Assembly (NCBI GenBank): GCA_018396755.1
Contig: JAGTQM010000010.1
Location: 1 to 52,204 of the forward strand
DNA: 52,204 bases
Reading direction: 5' to 3'
DNA from: Candidatus Bathyarchaeota archaeon
GTDB lineage: Archaea > Thermoproteota > CALKCG01 > B24
Made by a program: the position numbers and the translations under genes. The notes below the pieces were generated by a model. The model was given only the letters and a program-made list of their open reading frames with translations. It ran no database searches and was not told where the DNA came from. Shown here one piece after another: positions 9,241-18,430 of this stretch; positions within the stretch are counted from its first letter, which is position 1; each line of letters opens with the position of its first letter.

Positions 9241-9259
9241 AAGTATGAATTCTATACTT
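9241..9259. repeat. Hairpin at the end of the TnpB remnant
   Basis: AAGTAT-GAATTCT-ATACTT, a 6-bp stem and 7-base loop, sits 12 bases after the TnpB remnant's stop and 13 bases before the end of the TldE gene. It could be the relic right-end hairpin of the IS605-type element or a terminator for TldE. Confidence 0.35.
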
Positions 9260-9272
9260 ATCCATATTTAGT

Positions 9273-10619
9273 TCAGAACCCTGATAGTTTAACTTCTCTA
9301 ATCTTTACTGCTGGGAAGAAATGCCCTCCGCCGAATACCCGTCCCTCTTTAGATATGAGTTCAATGTCTCTAAATAGGTTTAGTATGTGTCCACCAGCCA
9401 TAAGGTTTTTAACTGGATGCTTCTTTTCACTATCCTCTATTAGGAAGCCCTCGTCGATTGTTGCTGAGAATTCTCCGGAGACAATATTCGGTGTGAAAGA
9501 TGCTCTTGTAACTAGGATGCCTCTCTTCGTTTCAGCGATCATCTCCTCCAGTGTACTATCACCAGGTTTAACTCTAATATTGCTTGGTCCAGCACCTACG
9601 TATCCACCGTAGCCACCCCTAATAGCATGCCCAGTCGACTCAACATTCATTATACCAGCGGAATAAGAGTTGTGTAGGAAAGTTAGCACGGTGCCTTTTT
9701 CCACAACTTTCAAGGGTTTTTTGGGGACACCTTCACCATCATATGTACTACTTGCTACAGCGCCTGGAATGGTTCCATCATCTAAAACCTCAAGGTTTTC
9801 AGGGCCTATCTGCTTGTTTAAAAGCCCAGATGCAAAGGTTCTCCCTTTAGCAGCTGATTCACCGGATAAAGCCGCTAATAGGTTGAAGAATAGCGAGTCT
9901 CCAGATGCCTCAGGTAGTAGTATTAGGGGCATGAAGCCGCTTTTAATCTTCTTAGAACCGAACTGTTCTATCGCCTTCTCAGCAGCCCTCCTACCGATCC
10001 AGTGGGGATTTATATTGGATAGTGAAGTCCCGTAATCAAATTCGTAGGAGCTTCCGACATCATCTCCTTCTCTATACACGGGCTGTATGTAAGCTGAAGC
10101 ATGTGTCTTCTCAAGACCGACTGAAACACCGGTTGAAGTCATTAAGTACGCTTTAACATGGCTTGCAGCAAATCCGCCAGAATACATTGCTCCCCTTCGG
10201 ATACTTTCAGCAGCCTCGATCATTCCCTTCGGGATTTGACTTACAGATTCTAGTGTAAGATTGACTATTTCATCGTCGCATAATCCGGGGATTTCCGGGA
10301 CTTTCGATGGGCCTGGTATGCCTTTAAAGTATGGGTCTGGCTGTGAAACCCTAGCAAATCTAACAGCCCGTTTAACAATAATCTCTATATCGTTATCCTC
10401 TAGACTCTGTGAGAATGCTATCCCCATGCCTTTATTCTTGAATACCCTTACGCCTATACCGACGTCTACATGTGAAGTCGCCTCTTTAATACCCTTTCCG
10501 AGAATACTAATGTTTAATGATCGGGAGTATGATGCAACTACATCGTAGAAGTCTACGTCAAACAGGGAAAGCATACGCATAGCTTTCTCTACTGGTCCAA
10601 TTAAATCTAATTTCGCCAT
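9273..10619 (-). CDS. TldE/PmbA family protein
   Basis: 448 residues with the TldE pattern: SGGFAASHVKAYLMTSTGVS, FDYGTSLSNINPHWIGRRAAE, GGYGGYVGAGPSNIRVKPG and a C-terminal FTPNIVSGEFSATIDEGFLIE. TldE partners TldD in a heterodimeric peptidase that degrades unfolded peptides; TldE lacks the metal site. Its ATG at 10619 is three bases after the TldD stop, so the two are translationally coupled. Confidence 0.9.
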   Translation of the reverse strand: MAKLDLIGPVEKAMRMLSLFDVDFYDVVASYSRSLNISILGKGIKEATSHVDVGIGVRVFKNKGMGIAFSQSLEDNDIEIIVKRAVRFARVSQPDPYFKGIPGPSKVPEIPGLCDDEIVNLTLESVSQIPKGMIEAAESIRRGAMYSGGFAASHVKAYLMTSTGVSVGLEKTHASAYIQPVYREGDDVGSSYEFDYGTSLSNINPHWIGRRAAEKAIEQFGSKKIKSGFMPLILLPEASGDSLFFNLLAALSGESAAKGRTFASGLLNKQIGPENLEVLDDGTIPGAVASSTYDGEGVPKKPLKVVEKGTVLTFLHNSYSAGIMNVESTGHAIRGGYGGYVGAGPSNIRVKPGDSTLEEMIAETKRGILVTRASFTPNIVSGEFSATIDEGFLIEDSEKKHPVKNLMAGGHILNLFRDIELISKEGRVFGGGHFFPAVKIREVKLSGF

Positions 10620-10622
10620 CCA

Positions 10623-12026
10623 CTATCGCCTCCCACCAACAACTATGCCATCTATTCTAAAGTGGGGTGCTCCAGCGTCAACATACATTCCCTGACCAGA
10701 TTTACCGCACATACCAGGCATCTCCATCCTTAAGTCTTTACCGACTGCAACTATATTCTTTAAGGCTTCGAGTGTCAAACCGCTTATGGCCACATCCCTC
10801 AGATGCTCTGTTAACTCGCCCTTCTCTATCAACCAGGCTTCCTCAACCTTGCATGTAAACTGCCCCTTCTGCGATTCAACATAGCCATACTGGGAGCCGG
10901 ATAAGTAGACACCACAGTCAATACCCTCAAGAATCTCCTCAAGAGTCATATCTCCGGGGGCAAGATAAGTATTCGACATACGTACAATAGGCGGGTAATG
11001 ATGCGATTGGGCTCTAGCACTACCTTCAGGTTCACCGCTGAGTTTAGCGGCGGATTCAAGGGAGTGTAGAAAGCCTACTAAAACACCGTCTTTTATAAGT
11101 ACGTGGGGTTTGGCTTTTATCCCCTCATGGTCGTATGTAAAATGCCCATAGCTTCTTTTCGTTGGATCATCGATTATCGTTACGAATCGACTCGCTATTT
11201 TCTGGTGCATTTTATCAGATATTATTGATTGCCCGCTGAACACTAGATCGCCTTCACTATTGTGACCAATAGCCTCGTGGACAAATAAACCGCCAACCCT
11301 TGGATCTACAACGACTGGGTAGGTGCCTCTTGGAGGCGGATGAGCGGTTAAAAGGCGTACAGCTCTCTTAGCAGCCTTTAGAGAGAAATCTTCTACATTG
11401 ACTCCATCGATCAGTTCGTATCCGGCGACATTTCCAAGTGCTTCAAAGCTTTCCTGCATGTTTTCACCTTCTTTCGCTATTACTCGACAGTACATTACTG
11501 TTCTTGGAGTTACTTCTTCAAGAAATGTTCCAAAGGAGTTGCATACGATTACTCTCGTTACAACATCTCTATAGCTTATAAATGTATCTTTAACCCTATC
11601 GCTGAACGTTCTAGCGTCTTTTTCCAATTCAAGCACCCTTTTAACTTTCTCCTCTGGGCTTACATCTTCCGGGTTTATCTTTACATCGTGTACAACAGTG
11701 TCAACCGACGGTTTTACTTCAACTATTTTCGCCTCTTCTCCAGTATAAGCCATTATGGATCTAGCTCCTCCCATAGCGTCTTCCAAGGCTTTTTCAACAC
11801 TCTGTCTTGTAGGTATATTCGTTGATGCAAAACCCCAATGCCCGCCAACTATAACCCTTACACCGACACCTCTCAATATTCCCGAGGATAAGGCTCTCGC
11901 AATACCATTCTCAACACCTATGCTACTACTTCTTTCTTCAAAGTATCTTACTTCGCAGAAGCTAGCACCTTCGCTAAGCCCTTTCTGAACAACCTCTTCA
12001 AGAAGGTCTTTCAACCAGTACACCAC
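10623..12026 (-). CDS. tldD: TldD family metalloprotease
   Basis: The metal-binding HExxxH motif is seen in VHEAIGHNSEGD, with the second block SYGHFTYDHEGIKAKPHVL and the C-terminal FTCKVEEAWLIEKGEL typical of TldD. It is the catalytic half of the TldD/TldE peptidase. The frame stays open to GTG 12065, but a TATA-like TTAAAA at about 12050-12055 would put transcription start near the in-frame GTG at 12026. The shorter start (467 residues, VVYWLKDLLEEVV) also fits the family better. The longer form would add 13 residues. Confidence 0.9.
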   Translation of the reverse strand: MVYWLKDLLEEVVQKGLSEGASFCEVRYFEERSSSIGVENGIARALSSGILRGVGVRVIVGGHWGFASTNIPTRQSVEKALEDAMGGARSIMAYTGEEAKIVEVKPSVDTVVHDVKINPEDVSPEEKVKRVLELEKDARTFSDRVKDTFISYRDVVTRVIVCNSFGTFLEEVTPRTVMYCRVIAKEGENMQESFEALGNVAGYELIDGVNVEDFSLKAAKRAVRLLTAHPPPRGTYPVVVDPRVGGLFVHEAIGHNSEGDLVFSGQSIISDKMHQKIASRFVTIIDDPTKRSYGHFTYDHEGIKAKPHVLIKDGVLVGFLHSLESAAKLSGEPEGSARAQSHHYPPIVRMSNTYLAPGDMTLEEILEGIDCGVYLSGSQYGYVESQKGQFTCKVEEAWLIEKGELTEHLRDVAISGLTLEALKNIVAVGKDLRMEMPGMCGKSGQGMYVDAGAPHFRIDGIVVGGRR

Positions 12027-12145
12027 AATCGTGATATGTGCGACTGGAATTTTAACGTTTTCCACTCTTTATACAGCATAGGATGATTTGGTCCGCCGCA
12101 TCCATCATAATTTCATGGGAATCTTCAACCAAGCCATGTGAGGTT

Positions 12146-13057
12146 TTAAACCTTAACAATCCAATCGGCGTACTTATCGATTTTACCTAGGACCACTTTA
12201 AAGTATTGATCTCTTATCTTCCTCGTTACAGGACCCGGGGAGCCATTTCCAACGATTCGATTGTCTATGCTTATTATAGGTGTTATCTCAGCTGCCGTCC
12301 CGGTGAAGAAGGCTTCATCGCATGTGTATAATTCGCTTCTAGCTATAAGCCTCTCTTGGACTTTAAACTCTAAGTCTTTAGCTATCGTCATAACCGTGTC
12401 TCGGGTTATACCTTCAAGTATGCCTGAAACCGTTGGAGGGGTTGAAAGAACATTATCCTTTACTAGGAATAGGTTTTCACCTGTTCCCTCGCAGACGTAG
12501 CCGTGGCTGTCGAGGAATATAGCTTCATCAAACCCGTTTAAAACAGCCTCTACTTTAGCTAGGCATGAGTTTACATAGTTTCCGCAGACTTTAGCCGCTG
12601 GAGGCTGACTGTCTATGGATATTCTACGCCATGAGGACACGCAGCATTTAACGCCTTTCTCCTCTAGATACTTTCCAAATGGGAAGACTGCTATGGCGAC
12701 TTTCACTGGTGCTTTAATGGGGTTTAACCCTACAACACCATAGCCTCTGTAAACTATCGGTCTAATGTAGCAGTTCTCTTTAATAGAATTCGCTTTAATG
12801 GTCTCTACTATGGCTTCCTCTATTTGAATCTGAGTATAGGGTATACTCATGTGGAAGATTTTAGCTGAATTGAAAAGCCTTACTATGTGATCTCTAAGTC
12901 TGAATACTTTTAAAACACCCTCATCCCAGTAGCCTCTAATACCTTCAAATACAGCTGTACCGTAGTGGAGAGCGTGAGTCATTACGTGGACTTTAGCTTC
13001 AGACCACTCTACGAGTTCATCGTCCATCCAGATATACTTAGCCTCGGATATGGACAT
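12146..13057 (-). CDS. ilvE: Branched-chain amino acid aminotransferase
   Basis: A class IV PLP aminotransferase of 303 residues. It has AKYIWMDDELVEW at the start, GTAVFEGIRGYWDEG, the PLP lysine in SCLAKVEA, and the signature VCEGTGENLFLV followed by the SGILEGITRD phosphate-binding turn. It performs the last step of Val/Leu/Ile synthesis. The frame is open to 13105, but ATG 13057 has a Shine-Dalgarno AGGAGGTC at 13063-13070 and matches family starts, so it is preferred. Confidence 0.92.
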   Translation of the reverse strand: MSISEAKYIWMDDELVEWSEAKVHVMTHALHYGTAVFEGIRGYWDEGVLKVFRLRDHIVRLFNSAKIFHMSIPYTQIQIEEAIVETIKANSIKENCYIRPIVYRGYGVVGLNPIKAPVKVAIAVFPFGKYLEEKGVKCCVSSWRRISIDSQPPAAKVCGNYVNSCLAKVEAVLNGFDEAIFLDSHGYVCEGTGENLFLVKDNVLSTPPTVSGILEGITRDTVMTIAKDLEFKVQERLIARSELYTCDEAFFTGTAAEITPIISIDNRIVGNGSPGPVTRKIRDQYFKVVLGKIDKYADWIVKV

Positions 13058-13085
13058 GTAAAGACCTCCTAATAATTCTGTGGAA

Positions 13086-13505
13086 CTACTTATTAGCATT
13101 TCCACTACGAACGACGTATTCTAGCGATTGTTTGAATTCTTCAATGGATTTAAACATGTAGTCTACGTGTACAATTATCCAAGGACTCGGATTATCAATT
13201 TCACATATAGCTACCGTCTTCTTCTCAGACCTTTTAGCGTAGAAAAGCTCCATGCAGACGCCTGCGCTTAGAATAGGTATGTAGGCTAGGAAAATATCGC
13301 ATCCATCTATATCTTTAAGGTCTCTTTCAACTAGTGTTTTAAGTTTACTCGATTCAACACCTCCACGATAGATCAGCTTCTCCCTCTGCCAAGGATTTAC
13401 AACTTCACATCCGGCTTTTTCAAGCATATCTGCCAATATGGCTCTGTATTCTTGCCTATTCTCAAAGCCATGTATCGGTCCTGCTAAGAAGACTCTAAGT
13501 TTCAT
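13086..13505 (-). CDS. Nucleoside 2-deoxyribosyltransferase-like protein
   Basis: A 139-residue protein starting RVFLAGPIHGFENRQEYR and containing VNPWQREKL, DIDGCDIFLAYI and SAGVCMELFYAKR. This is the layout of the deoxyribosyltransferase-like Rossmann fold, with the catalytic Glu expected in the CMELFYA block. These small proteins may split nucleotide N-glycosidic bonds; the substrate is unknown. Its 3' end lies in the leader of ilvE, so the two may be co-transcribed. It is divergent from the M20 peptidase. Confidence 0.7.
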   Translation of the reverse strand: MKLRVFLAGPIHGFENRQEYRAILADMLEKAGCEVVNPWQREKLIYRGGVESSKLKTLVERDLKDIDGCDIFLAYIPILSAGVCMELFYAKRSEKKTVAICEIDNPSPWIIVHVDYMFKSIEEFKQSLEYVVRSGNANK

Positions 13506-13555
13506 AGGAAACTGTTATAATCAACGTATATTTGAAGATTTTACCAGGTAATGTT

Positions 13556-14740
13556 ATGAGTTGTAATCTCGATTATGAGGTTGAAGTTTTAAGTAGAATA
13601 GTATCCATAAACACGGACGTTGAATCTAAGATTGGATATAATGAATGTGCAGAGGTTATAGCTGAGGAAGCTGGAAAACTGGGGTTGAATGTCTCCATAT
13701 ACGACTCCGTAGAACTGGCGGATGACAGTAAGCATAGACCTAACGTTGTAGCTAAACTCGACGTAGGCTCAGATCTTACAGTTTCTCTTGTTACACATTA
13801 CGATGTTGTACCCTCCGGCGTGGGGTGGAGTAGCGACCCGTTTAAATTGAAGATTGCAGATGGAAAAGCCTATGGTAGAGGAGCGGCTGATGATAAAGGC
13901 GCTATAGCGGCGGCTTTAGGAGCTTTAAAACTCGTAGGTGAAAAAGCTGAGATGAACGTGGTTTTAATAGCCTCTCCAGATGAAGAAGTCGGCGGTGAGC
14001 TTGGAGTAGGATACCTTTTAAACCGCGTTGGAATTAAATGCGATGAAGCCGTGGTTTTAGATGCAAGTCCAGAGTTTGTATCGATTGGAGCGTCTGGGGT
14101 TGTAAACGGCTGGTTTAGGGTTAAAGGAGTTCAAGGTCATGCTGGTTATCCACATAAGGCTGTAAACCCTATATACGGTATGGCTCGTCTAATCGAAGGA
14201 TTGGAGGTTTTTTCAAATTTAAGAGCTACAAGGTTTTCAAAAATAGATTCACCGCCGAATTCACCTGTTAAAAAGGTTTGGGGTAGATTCAGCGTAACAA
14301 TGGTTAGATCCGGTGTTAAAAGTAATGTTATACCTGGCGACGCTGAAGCCTGTTTTGATATGAGGACACTACCAGATGAAAACCCTATGGAGGCAGTTGA
14401 AGAATTTAAAGCCTACTTCCTATCGTTGGCTAAAAACCTCGGTTTAAACGCTGAAATCTACAGAATCGGCGTAAGCTCAGGCTACTATACGAAGCCAGAC
14501 CATGAGTTTGTCGTAAGGTTTAGGAGGGTTATTTCAAAAATCTATGGACGTGAAGTCCTCATTGCTGCCGAACTCGGGGGAAACGATGGGAAGTTCTTCG
14601 CGGCGAAAGGAATACCTGTGGTTTCCTTTGGATGTATAGGTCCGGATACAAATTTCCACGGTGTGGATGAGTTTGTATACCTTAGACACATAGCGTTGGT
14701 TAGAGACGTGATTTTAGAGTATATTTCCACTCATCCTTAA
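13556..14740 (+). CDS. M20 family metallopeptidase (ArgE/DapE-like)
   Basis: 394 residues with the M20 di-zinc site: THYDVVPSG (metal His, Asp), GRGAADDKGA (bridging Asp), SPDEEVGGELG (catalytic Glu-Glu), VLDASPE and a C-terminal GGNDGKFF with a late His (NFHGVDEFVYL). It is a deacylase or peptidase that could serve arginine or lysine synthesis or peptide turnover. ATG 13556 is preferred to the upstream TTG 13532 because MSCNLDYEVEVLSR fits family N-termini. The short gap to the gene on the other strand holds two AT-rich TATA-like stretches. Confidence 0.85.
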   Translation: MSCNLDYEVEVLSRIVSINTDVESKIGYNECAEVIAEEAGKLGLNVSIYDSVELADDSKHRPNVVAKLDVGSDLTVSLVTHYDVVPSGVGWSSDPFKLKIADGKAYGRGAADDKGAIAAALGALKLVGEKAEMNVVLIASPDEEVGGELGVGYLLNRVGIKCDEAVVLDASPEFVSIGASGVVNGWFRVKGVQGHAGYPHKAVNPIYGMARLIEGLEVFSNLRATRFSKIDSPPNSPVKKVWGRFSVTMVRSGVKSNVIPGDAEACFDMRTLPDENPMEAVEEFKAYFLSLAKNLGLNAEIYRIGVSSGYYTKPDHEFVVRFRRVISKIYGREVLIAAELGGNDGKFFAAKGIPVVSFGCIGPDTNFHGVDEFVYLRHIALVRDVILEYISTHP

Positions 14741-14747
14741 CTTTCCA

Positions 14748-17700
14748 TTATGGCATGCTTCTTATAGCATCTATTTCAACTCTAAGCGTTCTTATGACGT
14801 CTTGGTGGTTTAATTTTCCGTTTTCTATAAGCCACATGGCTTCTTCAAGCTTTCTAGTGGTTTCTTCAGCGATGAAGGGTCCGAATCTATCGTTCAAATA
14901 GTTGAATACGTTTATACCCATTCTAGTAGGTATGAGAGATTTCCTATTTTTAGAGGCTAATACGTATCCCCGTTCGAAAAGGGTTTCCACTATCTTAGCG
15001 TACGTTGAAGGTCTACCTATGCCCTTCTCCTTCATTAAAGCTATTACATCGCCTTGGGTGTAGAGTGGTACGCTGGGGGATCTCCAATGTCTAACGTTAA
15101 CTATCCCTATAAAGCCCTCTTTAACCTGAGGTATTGTTCTGATCGGTCTGACGAGGTTGAAGCCGTTTTCGATGATGTCTGAATATCCTTCTAAATCGAC
15201 TATTCTATTTTGAATTTTAACTTTGAACGATAGTTTTTCAGCTTTAATGGGCTTCATTTGACTCGCTATAAACCTTTGGAATATAAGCTCATATAGGGAT
15301 AAGTGCTTATGAGTAAGTCTTTTTGCAAACCTCATAAGCCCCAACGTCATAAGCTCTCTGATTCTAGTGGCGTCTAAACTTCTAGTCGGCCTTATACATT
15401 CATGTGCGCCTTCAGCATGCCAAACCCTAGGCGTCACAAAAGCAGAGCCGAATTTACTCGTAATATAGTCTCTAGCTATTTCTATACCTACCTGTGATAC
15501 TCTGTGGCTGTCAGTTCTATGATAGGTTATCAAACCGAGCTCGAAGAGGTCTTGAGCTAAAGCCATTGTTTCAGTAGCTCCTAAGCCCATGGAGGTTGAA
15601 GCATCTTTAAGCATAGAGTCCGTTGTGAAAGGTGGAGGGGGGTTAACTTCAACAACCTCTGCTTTAAGCTCTGTGATTTCGGCTTGAGCATTCTTCAGCT
15701 CTTCCATGTAGTGTCTAAGCTCCTTCCTATACATGCGATTCTCAGGTATGATGATTTTAAGACCGTTTTCAAGTTTCAACTCGAAAAACTCTCTTACTGA
15801 GCGTTTCGACTCGTATATTCTACTTATAATCCAGCCTAAAACTGGGGTTTGCACTCTTCCAGCTGAAAGCCTTCTACTTCCAAAGGTCTTCCAAAGCTTC
15901 TGACTCAACTCGAAGCCTATCCACCTATCTTCAATCCGCCTAGTTATTTGAGCTTCAACGAGACTTAGATTTATATCCCTCAGGTTTTTAAACGACTCCC
16001 GAAGTGCTCTTCTAGTGACTTCATGAAATTCGGCTCTTTTAACTTCACCTGTGAATGGTTTAATTGCCGTATGTAGATCCCAAGCGATCTTCTCCCCCTC
16101 GGCGTCTGCATCTGTTCCAACTATCACTAGGTCTACTTCTTTAGCCAAGTTTCTCAAACTATCTATTACAGATGTTTTATCGTGAATATTTCCTGAGCCG
16201 CATACCGGACACGTGCTAGAACTGCTAACGAACGTGTATCCGCATTTAAAACACCTCTTAATAGTTGAGTAGACGGGGACGTATAGTCCATTAACGTCTA
16301 GAACACCGTAAAGCCCAACGTCCTCAATGGTTAAATCCATTATATGCCCCCCTGTTGCCGCTATCGTTAAAATGTAATCTCCAGTATTGACTTCGAAAGC
16401 CGTTAGATTCCCTATACGCCTCTTACTAGGTCTACCGAATAGCCTAGCTATTGTTCTAGCTTTGTTTGGAGATTCAACTATGAAGAGGGCTGCTTTAACC
16501 AGGTCTTTGAATTCGGCTTTGACTTTTCCATCTCTGAGGTCTTTTATAGTCCTCCTATCTTCATCGATACTTTTTACAATATCGTATAAGTTAACGTCTG
16601 AAAGATTACGCCAGTTTATGTCCTCTATGAACCAGCGTGTCTCCCTCATAAGGCCGTTGAAAGCCTTATGGTTGTCTACGAGGACTATTGACAATCCCTT
16701 GGATATGCCTCCAGCATACATCCTCGAAGTTCTACCTGACGCTTGAATATAAGCTACTGGATCTGGTACTACTAGGTAGAAAACGTCGCTTTCCTTCTCC
16801 AAACCTATGTATGGGCTTTCCTCCAAAGCTTTAAGCAGTTCTCCTCTAGAGAGGACGTCGCTTAGAAATTCTAAAGCTTCTTCTATCGTTATTTTAGCTC
16901 GTTCAGGTATAGGCGGTAAAGGCTCATCTTTAGCTATAGCCTTGGCTATGCTATCCTGCAGATCTAAAGGTATTATACGGCTTGCCACTCTAAGCTCATT
17001 TAGAAGTCTTAAGGCTTCCGCTTGATCTCTCTCTGGGAGAAGCTCCATTATATTGGCCAGTAGAATTATCGCTTTAGATGCTCTAAACCTCTGTTTCACG
17101 TCGAGGTCTATGTGCATCTTAGGGACTCCTATGAAGAGAGCGTATCTAACTCTGTACGGTAGGTCTATACCGCGGACAAGAGGACTTCTGTAGGAGGCAA
17201 CCCCTATTAAAACATCGTAAACACCTTCAGAAAACTTCTCTAAAACTCTTTTTCTAACCCTGGTGAGGGCTTCTGCTTTAACGCCTCGCTCGGCGAGGAA
17301 GTTTTTAAATTTATTGGCGTATTCTGCTCCAAGGTTCATAGGGATGTATATTAGACCTCCTGAGCCCAGCTTCTCTATGAGCTTGTAAGCATCCTCCTCC
17401 AGGTTTTTAGATTCAACGTATAAGTCTGTGACGTTACGGCCGACGTCTATTCTAGAGGATATTTCAAAGCCGAGTAGTTCTCCAAATAGAAGGGCATGTC
17501 TAGTTCTTCTAGCTCTAATAGATGCACCCGATACGACTAAGACTCCTACGTTTTTTCTCTTAGCTTCAAATTCACTCATGAGTTTTGAGATTTCATCGTA
17601 GAGTTGGGAAGCTTCTGAGAAGCTTCTCCTTCTAAGCTCTCTACCCAATTCCCTTCTGAGGTTTATAAGGGTTGAAGCATTTTTCAAATCCTCCTGGTCG

Positions 17701-18377
17701 AATCCGAGGAGCATTAAAACCTTATCGATGTTTCTAGAAGCTCTCAATAGCGAATCGACATCGTCTACAAATATGAAGTTGAACTTTACCCCCTCTAAGA
17801 GGTTGAATCTAATGTTTAGAAAGCTTAGAGTTGTTACGAGAATATCGTAGTCTCCACTCTTTATCTTCTCAAGCTGAGAATTGGCTTCTTTGTCGGTCAG
17901 AAGGGAATGGTAGTAGGCTATTTTAACATTTAAACCTATTCTCTCAGAATAACTTAAAATCCTCTCAGAAACCTGTTTAGCTAAGAGGGCTGTAGGAACC
18001 AGTATGTAGCTTCTCCAGTTCTTCTCATAAGCTAGGAATAGGGCTATTATGGATCCAAAGACGGTTTTCCCCATGCCGGTTGGAGCTATAAGAGCAAAAC
18101 TTCTACCTGAAAATATCCTCCTAGCCCAAACCCTCTGAGCAGCCCAAGGTCGACTATCCGTAGCTTTTTCAAAAAAACTAGTAAATTTATTTAACTGTTC
18201 ATTCATCGATATGAGTTCAAGATAGCTTCTACTGGGTTTAACGATTGAAGCTTGTAAATTTGAACTAGTTATGTATTCGACTGGGAGACACTGTTTACAG
18301 GGTAAACCTGCAAGCGCTCTATAATCATCAATATCTCCGTTGCAGTTTGGACATAGGTTTTTGAAAATCGCTCTCAT
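14748..18377 (-). CDS. rgy: Reverse gyrase
   Basis: The single 1209-residue chain has both halves. The N-terminal zinc finger is Cys9/12 and Cys27/30. The helicase-like Walker A is APTGMGKT (98-105) and the DEAD-type box is VDDVDS (204-209). The topoisomerase IA half has TOPRIM FIVESPNKA (632-640) and TDADAEGE (755-762), a second zinc finger Cys709/712/723/726 and the catalytic Tyr952 in ITYHRTDSHRV. It introduces positive supercoils with ATP and is the hallmark of growth at high temperature. It is full length. A TATA-like CTTTTATG lies at about 18408-18416. Confidence 0.98.
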   Translation of the reverse strand: MRAIFKNLCPNCNGDIDDYRALAGLPCKQCLPVEYITSSNLQASIVKPSRSYLELISMNEQLNKFTSFFEKATDSRPWAAQRVWARRIFSGRSFALIAPTGMGKTVFGSIIALFLAYEKNWRSYILVPTALLAKQVSERILSYSERIGLNVKIAYYHSLLTDKEANSQLEKIKSGDYDILVTTLSFLNIRFNLLEGVKFNFIFVDDVDSLLRASRNIDKVLMLLGFDQEDLKNASTLINLRRELGRELRRRSFSEASQLYDEISKLMSEFEAKRKNVGVLVVSGASIRARRTRHALLFGELLGFEISSRIDVGRNVTDLYVESKNLEEDAYKLIEKLGSGGLIYIPMNLGAEYANKFKNFLAERGVKAEALTRVRKRVLEKFSEGVYDVLIGVASYRSPLVRGIDLPYRVRYALFIGVPKMHIDLDVKQRFRASKAIILLANIMELLPERDQAEALRLLNELRVASRIIPLDLQDSIAKAIAKDEPLPPIPERAKITIEEALEFLSDVLSRGELLKALEESPYIGLEKESDVFYLVVPDPVAYIQASGRTSRMYAGGISKGLSIVLVDNHKAFNGLMRETRWFIEDINWRNLSDVNLYDIVKSIDEDRRTIKDLRDGKVKAEFKDLVKAALFIVESPNKARTIARLFGRPSKRRIGNLTAFEVNTGDYILTIAATGGHIMDLTIEDVGLYGVLDVNGLYVPVYSTIKRCFKCGYTFVSSSSTCPVCGSGNIHDKTSVIDSLRNLAKEVDLVIVGTDADAEGEKIAWDLHTAIKPFTGEVKRAEFHEVTRRALRESFKNLRDINLSLVEAQITRRIEDRWIGFELSQKLWKTFGSRRLSAGRVQTPVLGWIISRIYESKRSVREFFELKLENGLKIIIPENRMYRKELRHYMEELKNAQAEITELKAEVVEVNPPPPFTTDSMLKDASTSMGLGATETMALAQDLFELGLITYHRTDSHRVSQVGIEIARDYITSKFGSAFVTPRVWHAEGAHECIRPTRSLDATRIRELMTLGLMRFAKRLTHKHLSLYELIFQRFIASQMKPIKAEKLSFKVKIQNRIVDLEGYSDIIENGFNLVRPIRTIPQVKEGFIGIVNVRHWRSPSVPLYTQGDVIALMKEKGIGRPSTYAKIVETLFERGYVLASKNRKSLIPTRMGINVFNYLNDRFGPFIAEETTRKLEEAMWLIENGKLNHQDVIRTLRVEIDAIRSMP

Positions 18378-18430
18378 TATTTACTAGGAGAATCTCACAT
18401 ATAGAGACACATAAAAGTTTTACATTAAAG

